From Halomonas sp. QHL1 (GTDB lineage: Bacteria; Pseudomonadota; Gammaproteobacteria; Pseudomonadales; Halomonadaceae), in the NCBI RefSeq assembly GCF_001882345.1, contig NZ_MINL01000001.1:1274352-1338351 (forward strand): DNA of 64,000 bases, given 5' to 3'. Both the position numbers and the translations under genes were made by a program. Under the pieces are notes generated by a model. It was not told where the DNA came from, made no database searches, and was given only the letters and a program-made list of their open reading frames with translations. This document shows, piece after piece, positions 22,134-30,580 of the stretch. Each line of letters starts with the position of its first letter. Position 1 is the first letter of the stretch.

Positions 22134-23300
22134 CTACCAGCGACGCTCAAATTTCTTACGTAACACAACGGCGAAGGCGTTAAGTGAGATGAGTATGGTG
22201 AGTAGCACCAAAATACCGCCGGCTGTTTTCTCTACAAACGCTTGCTCAGGCTCGCCTGACCAAGTAAATATTTGTGCAGGCATAACGGTGGCCGCGTTAG
22301 TAAATGATGCGCCCACATCGGGGATAAAAGCCACCATGCCCACGATTATCAGCGGCGCCGTTTCACCCATCGCTTGAGCAAGACCGATGATGGAGCCCGT
22401 CATAATACCCGGCATTGCCAACGGCAAAACGTGGTCGCGTACGACTTGCCAACGCGAACAACCCACCCCAAAAGCGGCATGACGAATGGAGTCCGGTACG
22501 CTACGCAGCGCAGTTCGCGTTGAGATAATAATCACCGGCAACGTCATTAGCGCCAGCGTCATACCACCAGCCAGTGGCGACGAACGTGGCACCCCAAAGA
22601 AGTTGATAAAAATCGCCAAGCCCAGCAAACCAAACAGGATCGAAGGAATCGCAGCTAGGTTATTGATATTAATTTCAATCGCTTGGGTAAAGCGGTTATC
22701 CGGCGCAAACTCTTCCAAATAAACCGCGGTCATTACCCCGATTGGGAACGATATCAGTAGCGTTACGATCATGGTCATAACGGTACCCACTACTGCCGAC
22801 AAGATACCGGCATTCTCGGCGATTTTTGAATCCCCAGATCCAAAGAAAGTGCTATTAAAGCGCAGATCCACTTGGCCCGCTTCAACTCGTGCATCAAGGG
22901 CTTCCTGCTCCTCTTCACTCAAGCGATTGCGGTGGCCCTTCAAGTATTGATCGACATCACTATTCGCTAATACCCACTGCGCTTCACTGGTGCCGATCAT
23001 GTCAGGGTTGTTGCGCAACTCTAACGGGATTGTACGCACCACTGTACGGCTAATTAACGGCAACAGCTCTTCGTCAAACGCCTGCCGTCCGTCAGTTTCG
23101 GCTTCTTCGGTGTAGCTAATTTCGGTCTGGATATACGCCTGCTGGAAAGCTGGCAGACCTTTAGTCAGCATATCGGCAAAGAAGAGCACCAAAAACAGAC
23201 CGGCAAGGCCTAAAGACCCCATCGAGATCCATTTAAGGCGGGCAGACTTTCGGTGACGCTTTTTAAGCTGCTGGCTTATTTCGTCAAAAGTATGGCTCAT
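22134..23300 (-). CDS. pstA: Phosphate ABC transporter permease PstA
   Basis: Inner-membrane permease of 388 aa, longer than E. coli PstA (296 aa). The extra length is a periplasmic segment after TM1 (about 55-150) rich in acidic residues, as seen in other marine gammaproteobacteria. The ABC-permease coupling loop is visible near 287-315 (RSVPDSIRHAAFGVGCSRWQ). It pairs with PstC to form the channel. The gap to pstC is 18 nt and the gap to pstB about 24 nt, so it is one transcript. Confidence 0.92.
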   Translation of the reverse strand: MSHTFDEISQQLKKRHRKSARLKWISMGSLGLAGLFLVLFFADMLTKGLPAFQQAYIQTEISYTEEAETDGRQAFDEELLPLISRTVVRTIPLELRNNPDMIGTSEAQWVLANSDVDQYLKGHRNRLSEEEQEALDARVEAGQVDLRFNSTFFGSGDSKIAENAGILSAVVGTVMTMIVTLLISFPIGVMTAVYLEEFAPDNRFTQAIEININNLAAIPSILFGLLGLAIFINFFGVPRSSPLAGGMTLALMTLPVIIISTRTALRSVPDSIRHAAFGVGCSRWQVVRDHVLPLAMPGIMTGSIIGLAQAMGETAPLIIVGMVAFIPDVGASFTNAATVMPAQIFTWSGEPEQAFVEKTAGGILVLLTILISLNAFAVVLRKKFERRW

Positions 23301-23318
23301 CGAAACAGTTCCTCAGCG

Positions 23319-24569
23319 TTACAGGTTATTCACGCGGTATTTTTCGCGGAAACGACGGATCATCAAAACAGACACCAGGTTCAGCGCGAGCGTTACCGCA
23401 AACAGCACTAGCCCAAGAGCAAAGGCTGACAATGTTTCTGCGCTTTCAAACTCTTGGTCCCCGGTAAGCGCGGCTACAATACGCACAGTCACCGTGGTCA
23501 TATCTTCCAGCGGATTAGCGGTGAGATTGGGACGCATACCTGCGGCCATTACCACGATCATGGTTTCACCCAGCGCGCGCGACATACCTAGGAGTGCCGC
23601 TGAAATAATCCCAGGAAGTGCAGCAGGAATGACCACGTCTCGAATGGTTTCACCTTTGGTCATGCCTAATGCCAGCGACCCTTGGCGCATACTATCGGGC
23701 ACCGAGTTGATCACATCGTCAGACAACGATGAGATAAACGGGATAATCATAATACCCATCACGACACCTGGGGCGACGGCGTTATTATAAGAAGCGTCGA
23801 GCCCAAAAAATCCGGCGATGTTGACGATAATAGGCGCCACAGTGATGGCGGCAAAAAAGCCGTAAACCACAGTAGGAATACCCGCTAGAACTTCGAGCAC
23901 TGGCTTGGCAACGGTGCGCACATTACGCGGCGCATACTCGGACATATAAATCGCTGAGAGCAGACCGATAGGAACAGCTACCAGCATGGCGATAGCGGTT
24001 ATCATAAAGGTACCGGCAAACAGCGGTACCGAGCCAAACTCTGCCCCACTACCATCGCCACGACCCGCTGACGCTAAAAAGCTCGCGCCTGGGTTCCACG
24101 TGGTGCCGGTAATAAATTCCCAGAAGCTGTGCATTTGGAAAAAGCGCAGCGCCTCGGAAATGATCGAGAACAAAATGCCGAACGTAGTAAAAATCGAGAT
24201 TAACGCTGCACCGGCTAAAACCATGCGGATGACCCGCTCAATGGCCTGACGGGCGTGAAAATCAGGTTTAACTTGGTTAAGACTTACCATCAGCCCTATG
24301 GCTGCAATCACTAAACTCGCGGACAGCAGATAGAGTGTGGGTATATCGGCGCCCATTAGAAGCAGCACAAAAGCCCCCAGCGTACTTACCAGCACGGCTG
24401 GACCGGCAGTTGAGAGCACGGTAAACCAGGCGTATTGATCTGGCTGAGCAAACATCGCCGTACCCGCGCTACGTAAACGGGTGGCTTTTGAACGGCCAGC
24501 AAAAAACGCCAGCAGCCCCAGCAGTAGTAACGCACCGCAAAAAATCAGAAGAAGCTGGTTAGTCTGCAT
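23319..24569 (-). CDS. pstC: Phosphate ABC transporter permease PstC
   Basis: Inner-membrane permease of 416 aa with an extended N-terminus carrying additional helices (1-95) beyond the E. coli form. The coupling loop is NSVPDSMRQGSLALGMTKGE (about 289-308). It partners PstA. A Rho-independent hairpin lies in the 153-nt gap between pstS and pstC, so pstCAB is probably expressed at a lower level than pstS, the usual arrangement for a binding protein and its permease. Confidence 0.93.
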   Translation of the reverse strand: MQTNQLLLIFCGALLLLGLLAFFAGRSKATRLRSAGTAMFAQPDQYAWFTVLSTAGPAVLVSTLGAFVLLLMGADIPTLYLLSASLVIAAIGLMVSLNQVKPDFHARQAIERVIRMVLAGAALISIFTTFGILFSIISEALRFFQMHSFWEFITGTTWNPGASFLASAGRGDGSGAEFGSVPLFAGTFMITAIAMLVAVPIGLLSAIYMSEYAPRNVRTVAKPVLEVLAGIPTVVYGFFAAITVAPIIVNIAGFFGLDASYNNAVAPGVVMGIMIIPFISSLSDDVINSVPDSMRQGSLALGMTKGETIRDVVIPAALPGIISAALLGMSRALGETMIVVMAAGMRPNLTANPLEDMTTVTVRIVAALTGDQEFESAETLSAFALGLVLFAVTLALNLVSVLMIRRFREKYRVNNL

Positions 24570-24671
24570 CGAATTTCTCTCGCATTACTTAATGAAATCG
24601 TATTGGCGACTACTTTGGGGCACAAACATTACAACAATGTGACAAACGCCAATTTATCGCTGTCATAAAAC

Positions 24672-24699
24672 GAAAGGCCGGCAGCTTTCGCTGCCGACC
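24672..24699 (-). terminator. Hairpin between pstS and pstC (partial terminator)
   Basis: Stem GGTCGGCAGC / GCTGCCGGCC with a GAAA loop, then TTTCGTTTT on the minus strand, about 25 nt after the pstS stop. It likely stops most transcripts after pstS and lets some through to pstCAB. Confidence 0.8.
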
Positions 24700-24722
24700 A
24701 TTTTCATTTCTAACTTAACGAC

Positions 24723-25733
24723 TTACTTAAGAACGTCTGCTGACATTGTAGTGCGATCTGCTACCGCTTGACGCCACTCTTCACGTTCGTCTTCCGGCAG
24801 AACGATCAAGCCGATATCACGCAGGTAACCATCTTCACCAATCATCATCTCGCTCATAAACATGTCGGCGTACTCATACATCGGCGGCACTTCTTCAGCG
24901 TGCTGGTTCTTCACATAGAACCACAGTGAGCGCGCTACCGGGTAGTCACCTGAGCTAATAGCCTCTGGCGTTGGCTCAACGCCGCCAATGGTGGCACCGT
25001 TCAGCGTATCGGTATTCTCTTCAAGGAAAGAGAAACCAAAGATACCCATTGCACCGGTATCTTCACTCAAGCGCTGAACGATCAGGTTATCGTTTTCGCC
25101 AGCGTCGATGTAAACACCGTCAGAGCGAATTTCAGTGTAGGCTTCTTCATACTCGTCCATCTCTTCGGAAGCCGCTTCCATGACAAGCTCTTCAAAAGCG
25201 TCACGGGTACCAGAAGTCGTCGGCGGACCATAGATAGAGATTTCACGGTCTGGCAGCGATGAGTCGATCTCGCTCCAGTTAGTGTAGGGGTTGTTGACTA
25301 GCTCGCCATCAACCGGCACCTGAGCGGCGACTGCCATGAAAATCTGCTCAAGCGTCAGATCAACAACGTCATTTGTGTTTGACTGACCCAATACGATACC
25401 GTCAGAACCGATTTTAGCTTCGGTGATATCGGTAACGCCGTTCTCTTCACAACGCTCAAACTCAGCGACTTTCATGCGGCGTGACGCGTTGGTGATATCG
25501 GGCGTGCCTTCACCAACACCGTTACAGAACAGACGCAAACCACCGCCCGAACCGGTTGATTCGATAACGGGTGTCGGGTTGCCGGTAGTGGCACCGAACT
25601 CTTCAGTTACGTAGCTGGCAAACGGGTAAACGGTACTGGAGCCCACAATGCGGATTTGATCACGGGCTTGTGCAACACCGGCAACGCTCATTACAGCAGC
25701 CGCGATAACGGTGGTTTTGAGAATACGGTTCAT
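24723..25733 (-). CDS. pstS: Phosphate-binding periplasmic protein PstS
   Basis: Periplasmic phosphate receptor of 336 aa. A Sec signal peptide covers 1-23, with cleavage predicted after AQA. The mature N-terminus begins with the typical IRIVGSSTVYPF strand-loop that contacts phosphate, followed by ESTGSGGGLRLFCNGVG and the ITNASRRM segment. It is very acidic (many D/E), typical of periplasmic proteins in halophiles. It is preceded by a strong Pho box (25792-25812), so it is induced by phosphate limitation through PhoB. It recruits phosphate to PstCAB; arsenate is a known competing substrate of Pst systems. Confidence 0.95.
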   Translation of the reverse strand: MNRILKTTVIAAAVMSVAGVAQARDQIRIVGSSTVYPFASYVTEEFGATTGNPTPVIESTGSGGGLRLFCNGVGEGTPDITNASRRMKVAEFERCEENGVTDITEAKIGSDGIVLGQSNTNDVVDLTLEQIFMAVAAQVPVDGELVNNPYTNWSEIDSSLPDREISIYGPPTTSGTRDAFEELVMEAASEEMDEYEEAYTEIRSDGVYIDAGENDNLIVQRLSEDTGAMGIFGFSFLEENTDTLNGATIGGVEPTPEAISSGDYPVARSLWFYVKNQHAEEVPPMYEYADMFMSEMMIGEDGYLRDIGLIVLPEDEREEWRQAVADRTTMSADVLK

Positions 25734-25791
25734 GCGAAAAACTCCTGTTCATGTAGGGATCTAACCTTCGCAAGACACACCTTGCACTGGT

Positions 25792-25812
25792 TCCATGACA
25801 ACTTCATGACAG
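25792..25812 (-). promoter_or_regulatory. Pho box upstream of pstS
   Basis: On the minus strand two direct repeats, CTGTCAT and TTGTCAT, are 11 nt apart (start to start), exactly the PhoB-box spacing. It lies about 60-80 nt before the pstS start. Confidence 0.88.
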
Positions 25813-25863
25813 CGCGCAAAACGTGAAAAAGTTTTCACTATGGAGGAGCATTCAAGCCTTACA

Positions 25864-26595
25864 TCACCACAAAAGTCCTAGCGCGGCGAAGGTGCATAAC
25901 GCCAACGAAACCCCTTGCAGTAGGCGTCTATCCAAGCGGTGGGCAACGGCATCTGCCAAGGCATTACCGATTAATACTACGGGTAGGAAGGTAAGCGCGA
26001 CCTGGAAATGCCAGATCTGAATTTGGTCAGCCAAGGCGAGGGTAATCAAGGTCAACATGGAGGTTAAAATGAAAAAGGCGGCCAAGTTACCGCGCACGCG
26101 ATCCGCCGGTAGGCCATGCATTAAAAGTACGATGGGCGGGCCACCAATAGCTGCAACGGTGCCGAAAATACCAGAGAGCACCCCCGCGCCAAACAGCGTT
26201 ATTCGGTTTACCGGCAGCTGAAAGCGGCACAAGGTGACAAACACTGCAAACAGGACGATGACCGCTATCAGCTTTTCTAACACAAACATGGGCGCGGCGA
26301 GTAGCAGCCAAATACCCAGCGCATTGCCGGGAAGGCGTCCCACCAACGCCATACCAATGGAATCCAGACGCACCTCATGCCAGTAGTGACGAACCATCAT
26401 CAGTGAGACGGTAAAACCAAACAGCACCAAAATGACCGGCACCAGACGAGGCTCCAGCATTAACAGCAGCGGCGCGCCGATAACGGCCAACCCGAAGCCG
26501 GTGGCACGCTGCACAAAAGCCCCCAGCAGAAGCACGGCAGAGCAAGCTAACCAAGTGCTCATCGGCATATTGACCCAGGCCAGCATACTATCCAT
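25864..26595 (-). CDS. TauE/SafE-family (TSUP) membrane transporter
   Basis: Integral membrane protein of 243 aa with about eight predicted helices, in the sulfite/sulfonate exporter TauE/SafE superfamily (TSUP). The two glycine-rich repeats are visible: GFGLAVIGAPLLLMLEPRLVP in the first half and SGIFGTVAAIGGPPIVLLMHG in the second (about 137-157). The substrate is unknown; family members move sulfite, sulfoacetate or other organosulfur anions across the inner membrane. It lies between pstS and a Bcr-type pump, on the same strand, 18 nt downstream of the latter. Confidence 0.8.
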   Translation of the reverse strand: MDSMLAWVNMPMSTWLACSAVLLLGAFVQRATGFGLAVIGAPLLLMLEPRLVPVILVLFGFTVSLMMVRHYWHEVRLDSIGMALVGRLPGNALGIWLLLAAPMFVLEKLIAVIVLFAVFVTLCRFQLPVNRITLFGAGVLSGIFGTVAAIGGPPIVLLMHGLPADRVRGNLAAFFILTSMLTLITLALADQIQIWHFQVALTFLPVVLIGNALADAVAHRLDRRLLQGVSLALCTFAALGLLW

Positions 26596-26613
26596 TCAAT
26601 CTATCCATACGCC

Positions 26614-27801
26614 CTATCCATCCGCAGCAGATACCTTAGTCAGTTTGCGCACGCCTATATTGCCCAGCAGCGCAGCGCCCAGCATGGTGAGCACCATCGG
26701 CCATAAGTGCTCAACCTCGAATAGTCCTACCATCACTCCCGCGAGGGCGCCGCAGGTAAACTGAATACCACCCAGTAGCGCTGTTGCCGTGGCGCTGATA
26801 TGTCCAAAGTGATCCAGAAGCGCAGAGATCGCGTTGGGCGTAATCAGCCCAATCATGCCGGTAAACAGCATAATCAGCGGCACCACAATCGCTAGCGTCG
26901 CTATATCCAGCGCGGTCACCGCTACTAATCCTAACGCTGCCACCAACTGTATAAGTAAACCTAAACGTAAATTCTGCTGGGGAGTACGCTTGCGGAGCAG
27001 GTGGATATTGACCCGATTAGAGAGCGCAATTACCACGACGTTGACCCCAAACACCAGCGGATAGGTGCCTGGAGAAAGGCCAAAATAGTCGAGATAGAGA
27101 AACGGTGATGCAGTCACGAAGGCAAACAGACCTGCAAATGAAGCCGCTACCGCACAGATATAGCCCATACCTTCACGATGCTTAAGCACGCTGGCGTAGT
27201 TGCGGATTACCTGCCGTGGTGACGCGGCAGGCAGCGACATATCGCGGGTTTCAGGTAGTCGCGTTCCTAGCAGCCAGAGCAAAAAGCCTGCGTAAACCGC
27301 TAAGAACACAAAAATCAGCCACCAACCGGCAATATGCAGCAACAGGCTGCCCACCGCTGGTGCCACCAGCGGCGCCAGCATCATTATCATCGCCATGGTG
27401 GACATTACTTTGGCGGCCTCGCGCCCGCTAAAGCAGTCGCGCACAATTGCCGCCGAGTTGACCACGCAGGCCCCGCCCCCCAGCGCTTGGATAAACCGCC
27501 AGGCCAGCAATGTAGGCAAACTGTCCACCGTGGTAATGGCAAGACTTGCCAGCATAAACACCACCAGCCCGCCCAATAGCACAGGCTTTCTGCCCATGCG
27601 ATCCGAAAGCGGCCCAAAGCAGAGCTGGCCCAGCGCAAAGCCGAACAAAAATACGCTAATAGAGAGTTCCGTACGGTGAATACTGGCGCCAATACTCTCA
27701 GCGATGATTCCCATGGCAGGCAAGTAGGCGTCGATAGCAAAGGGCGCCAGCGCCGTATTGGCGGCAACCAACAGTGCTACCCGGCGAGGATTAAGCTCCA
27801 T
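26614..27801 (-). CDS. Bcr/CflA-family multidrug efflux MFS transporter
   Basis: Major facilitator of 395 aa with 12 predicted helices, of the drug:proton antiporter Bcr/CflA type (bicyclomycin, chloramphenicol). The opening AIDAYLPAMGIIAESIGAS and motif A GPLSDRMGRKPVLLGG (about 63-78) are typical. It is likely co-transcribed with the TSUP gene 18 nt downstream. Drug range not predictable. Confidence 0.87.
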   Translation of the reverse strand: MELNPRRVALLVAANTALAPFAIDAYLPAMGIIAESIGASIHRTELSISVFLFGFALGQLCFGPLSDRMGRKPVLLGGLVVFMLASLAITTVDSLPTLLAWRFIQALGGGACVVNSAAIVRDCFSGREAAKVMSTMAMIMMLAPLVAPAVGSLLLHIAGWWLIFVFLAVYAGFLLWLLGTRLPETRDMSLPAASPRQVIRNYASVLKHREGMGYICAVAASFAGLFAFVTASPFLYLDYFGLSPGTYPLVFGVNVVVIALSNRVNIHLLRKRTPQQNLRLGLLIQLVAALGLVAVTALDIATLAIVVPLIMLFTGMIGLITPNAISALLDHFGHISATATALLGGIQFTCGALAGVMVGLFEVEHLWPMVLTMLGAALLGNIGVRKLTKVSAADG

Positions 27802-27920
27802 GGGTCTCCTTAAGGCGATAGTGTACGCACTGAAATAGATAGGCCGCTAATCATAGCCGATTTGAAGACGTTTGTCGGGGCTGAGCACTATCGATGCAGG
27901 TCTTTGGCAGATAGCAAGCG

Positions 27921-27966
27921 CGTAAAAAACAAAAACTGCGATAGCCCTGGGAGATATCCAGGGGCT
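27921..27966 (-). terminator. Terminator after the STAS gene
   Basis: Stem GCCCCTGG / CCAGGGC with loop ATATCTC, followed by GTTTTTGTTTTTT on the minus strand, just past the stop at 27984. It closes the fabH-like-mlaA-phosphatase-STAS group. Confidence 0.85.
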
Positions 27967-27983
27967 TATAAAGATGAGGGAGC

Positions 27984-28508
27984 TTAGCGGCGCGTGGTGG
28001 CGTCTTGTGACTCAAGCATGTCAACCAGTGGCTGAAACTGCTCACGGTTATGCTCGTTCATGTGCATCAAAATGCGGTGGGCTTCCAGGATCCGATCGCG
28101 CAGTCCTTCTTCATCGGCAGGCTCTTGGGGAAGCTCTTCAAGCTCATTGTTAAGCGTGGTCGCCTGCTGCAGCGGCGCTTCCATCAGCGTGAAAAAGCGC
28201 GCAAAGCCCATCACGTCCAGCATCTGCCGCACGTCAGGATTATCGACAATAATCGTCGGCGGTTGCTCCAGGCGCCCTTTCACCGCCATCGCGACCTTGG
28301 CCAGAAAGCCAAGCGCCGTTGAGTCCACGTTAGTGGCTTCTCGCAGGTCAATCAATACGGCACGCAACCCCGGCGTCTCGGCGAGACGTTGAGCTTGAGT
28401 ATCCAGCGTGGCGCAAAGCGTCAAGCGCACATCGCCACACAGTTTTAGAACAAAAACACCAGAATCGAACGCCGCTTTAATGCGGCCTTCTTCAATCAGC
28501 ATGACCAA
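27984..28508 (-). CDS. STAS-domain anti-anti-sigma factor-like protein
   Basis: 174 aa. Residues 1-105 form a STAS domain, with the usual phospho-acceptor region LREATNVDSTALGFLAK, where the serine in DST would be modified. A C-terminal extension of about 65 residues is helical and acidic, unlike the 100-aa classical anti-anti-sigma factors. It overlaps the upstream SpoIIE-type phosphatase gene by 17 nt, so the phosphatase probably acts on this protein, as in the HsbR-HsbA or RsbU-RsbV pairs. The target (an anti-sigma factor, or a cyclase as in Pseudomonas) is not in the window. Confidence 0.82.
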   Translation of the reverse strand: MVMLIEEGRIKAAFDSGVFVLKLCGDVRLTLCATLDTQAQRLAETPGLRAVLIDLREATNVDSTALGFLAKVAMAVKGRLEQPPTIIVDNPDVRQMLDVMGFARFFTLMEAPLQQATTLNNELEELPQEPADEEGLRDRILEAHRILMHMNEHNREQFQPLVDMLESQDATTRR

Positions 28509-29697
28509 ATCCGCTCACCATCATGATTGTAATATCATCGGGTAAAGCATCGCGCTCTTGGTTAGCATCAAACTCCGCGTCTCCTTCTGCAAGGAGTGCG
28601 TTTGTTTCTGCTAGCCGGTCGCGCAACTGCTCAAGCGTGACACTCTCGCTTACTAATTGCTCAAGCTCCTTGAGCCGCGTGTCGAGCGTTGTACCCGGCA
28701 AGCATTCCAATACTCCATCTGAGCAGAGCCATAGACGAAATTTATTCGGCAATGCACAACTCAGCGAAGGATACTCCACATCGGGGAAAAGGCCTACCGG
28801 CATCCCCTCGCCTTCTAAACGGCGCAGCTCACCCTCAGCCGCCAACAAGGGCATGGGAAGCTGTGCACCGAGCGAATAGTGAAGAGTATGTGTCTCATGG
28901 TCAATAACACCGACGAATAAGGTGGCATGTTTACCAATATCGGTGCCCTGCAGCTCACGATTCATCGCCTTTAGCCAATCAGGTGGCAAGTTTTCCGGCT
29001 GCTGACCATCCCACTCACTCAGCCAGCGGTTACATAAATATTTGAGCAGCACCGTGACAAACGCTGACGAAGCGCCATGCCCCGATACATCAGCGAAATA
29101 GAAGGCACTGTAACGCTCGTTATAGCGTTGATAATCGAGGAAATCACCGGACAAATAGAGCGAAGGAGCAAATACGTAGTCGTAAAAGACGCCGTTAATC
29201 ACTTTGGGGCGTAGCGGTAATAAACGCCGCTGGATATGCCCCCCGCTCTGCTGATCCATTCGCAACAGCGCCAGGTGTGTCTCCAGGCTCTCATTTAACT
29301 CCGCCAGCCGTGCATGGTCACGCTCGCGCTCCAACGCCAACTCGTTAAGCTCAATGGCCTTACGAATCATTCGCCGCAACAACTCAGCGTGACGCAGTGG
29401 ATGAACGATATAATCCACTAGCCCTACATCAATGGCCTTGATCAAGTCGGCGTCCTGGCGCGAGTCGCTGACCACCAGCGTGGGTAAGCGGCGCGTCAAC
29501 TGCGACCACTGTTGCCTGGGAACCGCTCGGGCATGAGCAACAATGAACGCCGTGTTAGCGGGTAAATGCTCGATATCCTCAGCGGCAAATACCCACATAC
29601 CGTCGCAGGTAATAGCTTCAGCCAGTGCATCGCGTTCACGACCAGGTTCGTCGATTACCGCGATCAACTGCTTAGAATGATCCATCATATGCCTCAA
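28492..29697 (-). CDS. Response-regulator-like SpoIIE/PP2C phosphatase
   Basis: 401 aa. The N-terminal 1-120 looks like a receiver domain, but the strand-3 position that normally carries the phosphorylated aspartate reads FIVAHARAV, so the acceptor is missing. A coiled-coil linker (about 118-150) leads to a PP2C-type SpoIIE domain with metal-binding acidic motifs LSGDFLDYQ, FADVSGHGASSAF and, at the end, PDDITIMM. It would dephosphorylate the STAS protein encoded by the overlapping gene. Its stop overlaps no regulator kinase. Regulation may be by protein binding rather than phosphorylation. Confidence 0.83.
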   Translation of the reverse strand: MRHMMDHSKQLIAVIDEPGRERDALAEAITCDGMWVFAAEDIEHLPANTAFIVAHARAVPRQQWSQLTRRLPTLVVSDSRQDADLIKAIDVGLVDYIVHPLRHAELLRRMIRKAIELNELALERERDHARLAELNESLETHLALLRMDQQSGGHIQRRLLPLRPKVINGVFYDYVFAPSLYLSGDFLDYQRYNERYSAFYFADVSGHGASSAFVTVLLKYLCNRWLSEWDGQQPENLPPDWLKAMNRELQGTDIGKHATLFVGVIDHETHTLHYSLGAQLPMPLLAAEGELRRLEGEGMPVGLFPDVEYPSLSCALPNKFRLWLCSDGVLECLPGTTLDTRLKELEQLVSESVTLEQLRDRLAETNALLAEGDAEFDANQERDALPDDITIMMVSGFGHAD

Positions 29698-30548
29698 TCG
29701 GTGACTTCTTCGCCACCAAAGTCGCTGTCATTCTGGTCACTGTTGTCGAAGCCATTGTCTTCAAAATCGCCGTCTTCAAAATCGCTGTCATCAAACTCGA
29801 AGGTGTCGCTGGCAAAGGGGTCATCACCCAATTCTCCATCACTCACCTCAAACTGGCGGCTCTGTAAGTAAGCGTCACGAATAAAACGGTAGCGATCACC
29901 GCGAATTAATTCTTCCTGGTCAAGCAGACCCGCTCGAATATCAATCAAATTGAGTGCGGTAAGGCTTACTCGAACGGTATCGTCTTCTACATAGGTAACG
30001 GGGTACGTTGCCATATCAGCGGGCATACCGGTGGTGTCCCGCAGCGTGCTGGGGCCAAAGAAAGGTAACACCAGATAACGCGAATCTTCCCACCCCCATA
30101 CCGCTAACGTTTGGCCAAAATCTTCTTGATCGGCGGTAATTTCCATCCGGGTGGCAGGATCTAACAGCCCGCCAACACCTACCGTGGAGTTAATCAAAAA
30201 ACGGGATGTGGCGAGGCCCGCGTTGGCCGGTTTGCCCTGCAGCACGCTATTGAGCGCAGTACGCACTTCACCTAAGTTGGAGAAAAAATTACCCACCCCC
30301 GTTTCCACCGGGTCTGGGGTAATAGCGCGATAGCCTTGTGCCACCGGCTTGAGTGCGTAGCGATCCAACACATCGTTAAACGCAAACACCTTGCGGTTAA
30401 AGCCCTCCCAGGGGTCTTCTGGAGCAGCATTTTCCGCCATTTGCGTGCTGGCACAGCCGCCGGTTGCGAGTAACGTCACCAGCAGTAGTGGCAACCCTTT
30501 GCTACGCAGCGAAAGCGCTGGTTTCTCGTTATTTAACCACTGCCACAT
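29694..30548 (-). CDS. mlaA: MlaA-family lipoprotein with acidic tail
   Basis: Outer-membrane lipoprotein of 284 aa (VacJ/MlaA) that removes misplaced phospholipids from the outer leaflet in the Mla pathway. A signal peptide with a lipobox-like LLATGGCAS (about 26-34) is followed by the MlaA core: DPWEGFNRKVFAFNDVLDR, then RFLINSTVGVGGLLDPA and LVLPFFGPSTLRDTTG. The last 45 residues are almost wholly D/E/F/S/N with imperfect repeats (FDDSDFEDGDFEDNG), an unusual acidic tail for this family. Its stop overlaps the phosphatase gene start (ATGA). It is a stand-alone mlaA without mlaBCDEF nearby. Confidence 0.9.
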   Translation of the reverse strand: MWQWLNNEKPALSLRSKGLPLLLVTLLATGGCASTQMAENAAPEDPWEGFNRKVFAFNDVLDRYALKPVAQGYRAITPDPVETGVGNFFSNLGEVRTALNSVLQGKPANAGLATSRFLINSTVGVGGLLDPATRMEITADQEDFGQTLAVWGWEDSRYLVLPFFGPSTLRDTTGMPADMATYPVTYVEDDTVRVSLTALNLIDIRAGLLDQEELIRGDRYRFIRDAYLQSRQFEVSDGELGDDPFASDTFEFDDSDFEDGDFEDNGFDNSDQNDSDFGGEEVTD

Positions 30549-30580
30549 GACTTTTTCCTTTTTTCAATTCCGCAACACAC

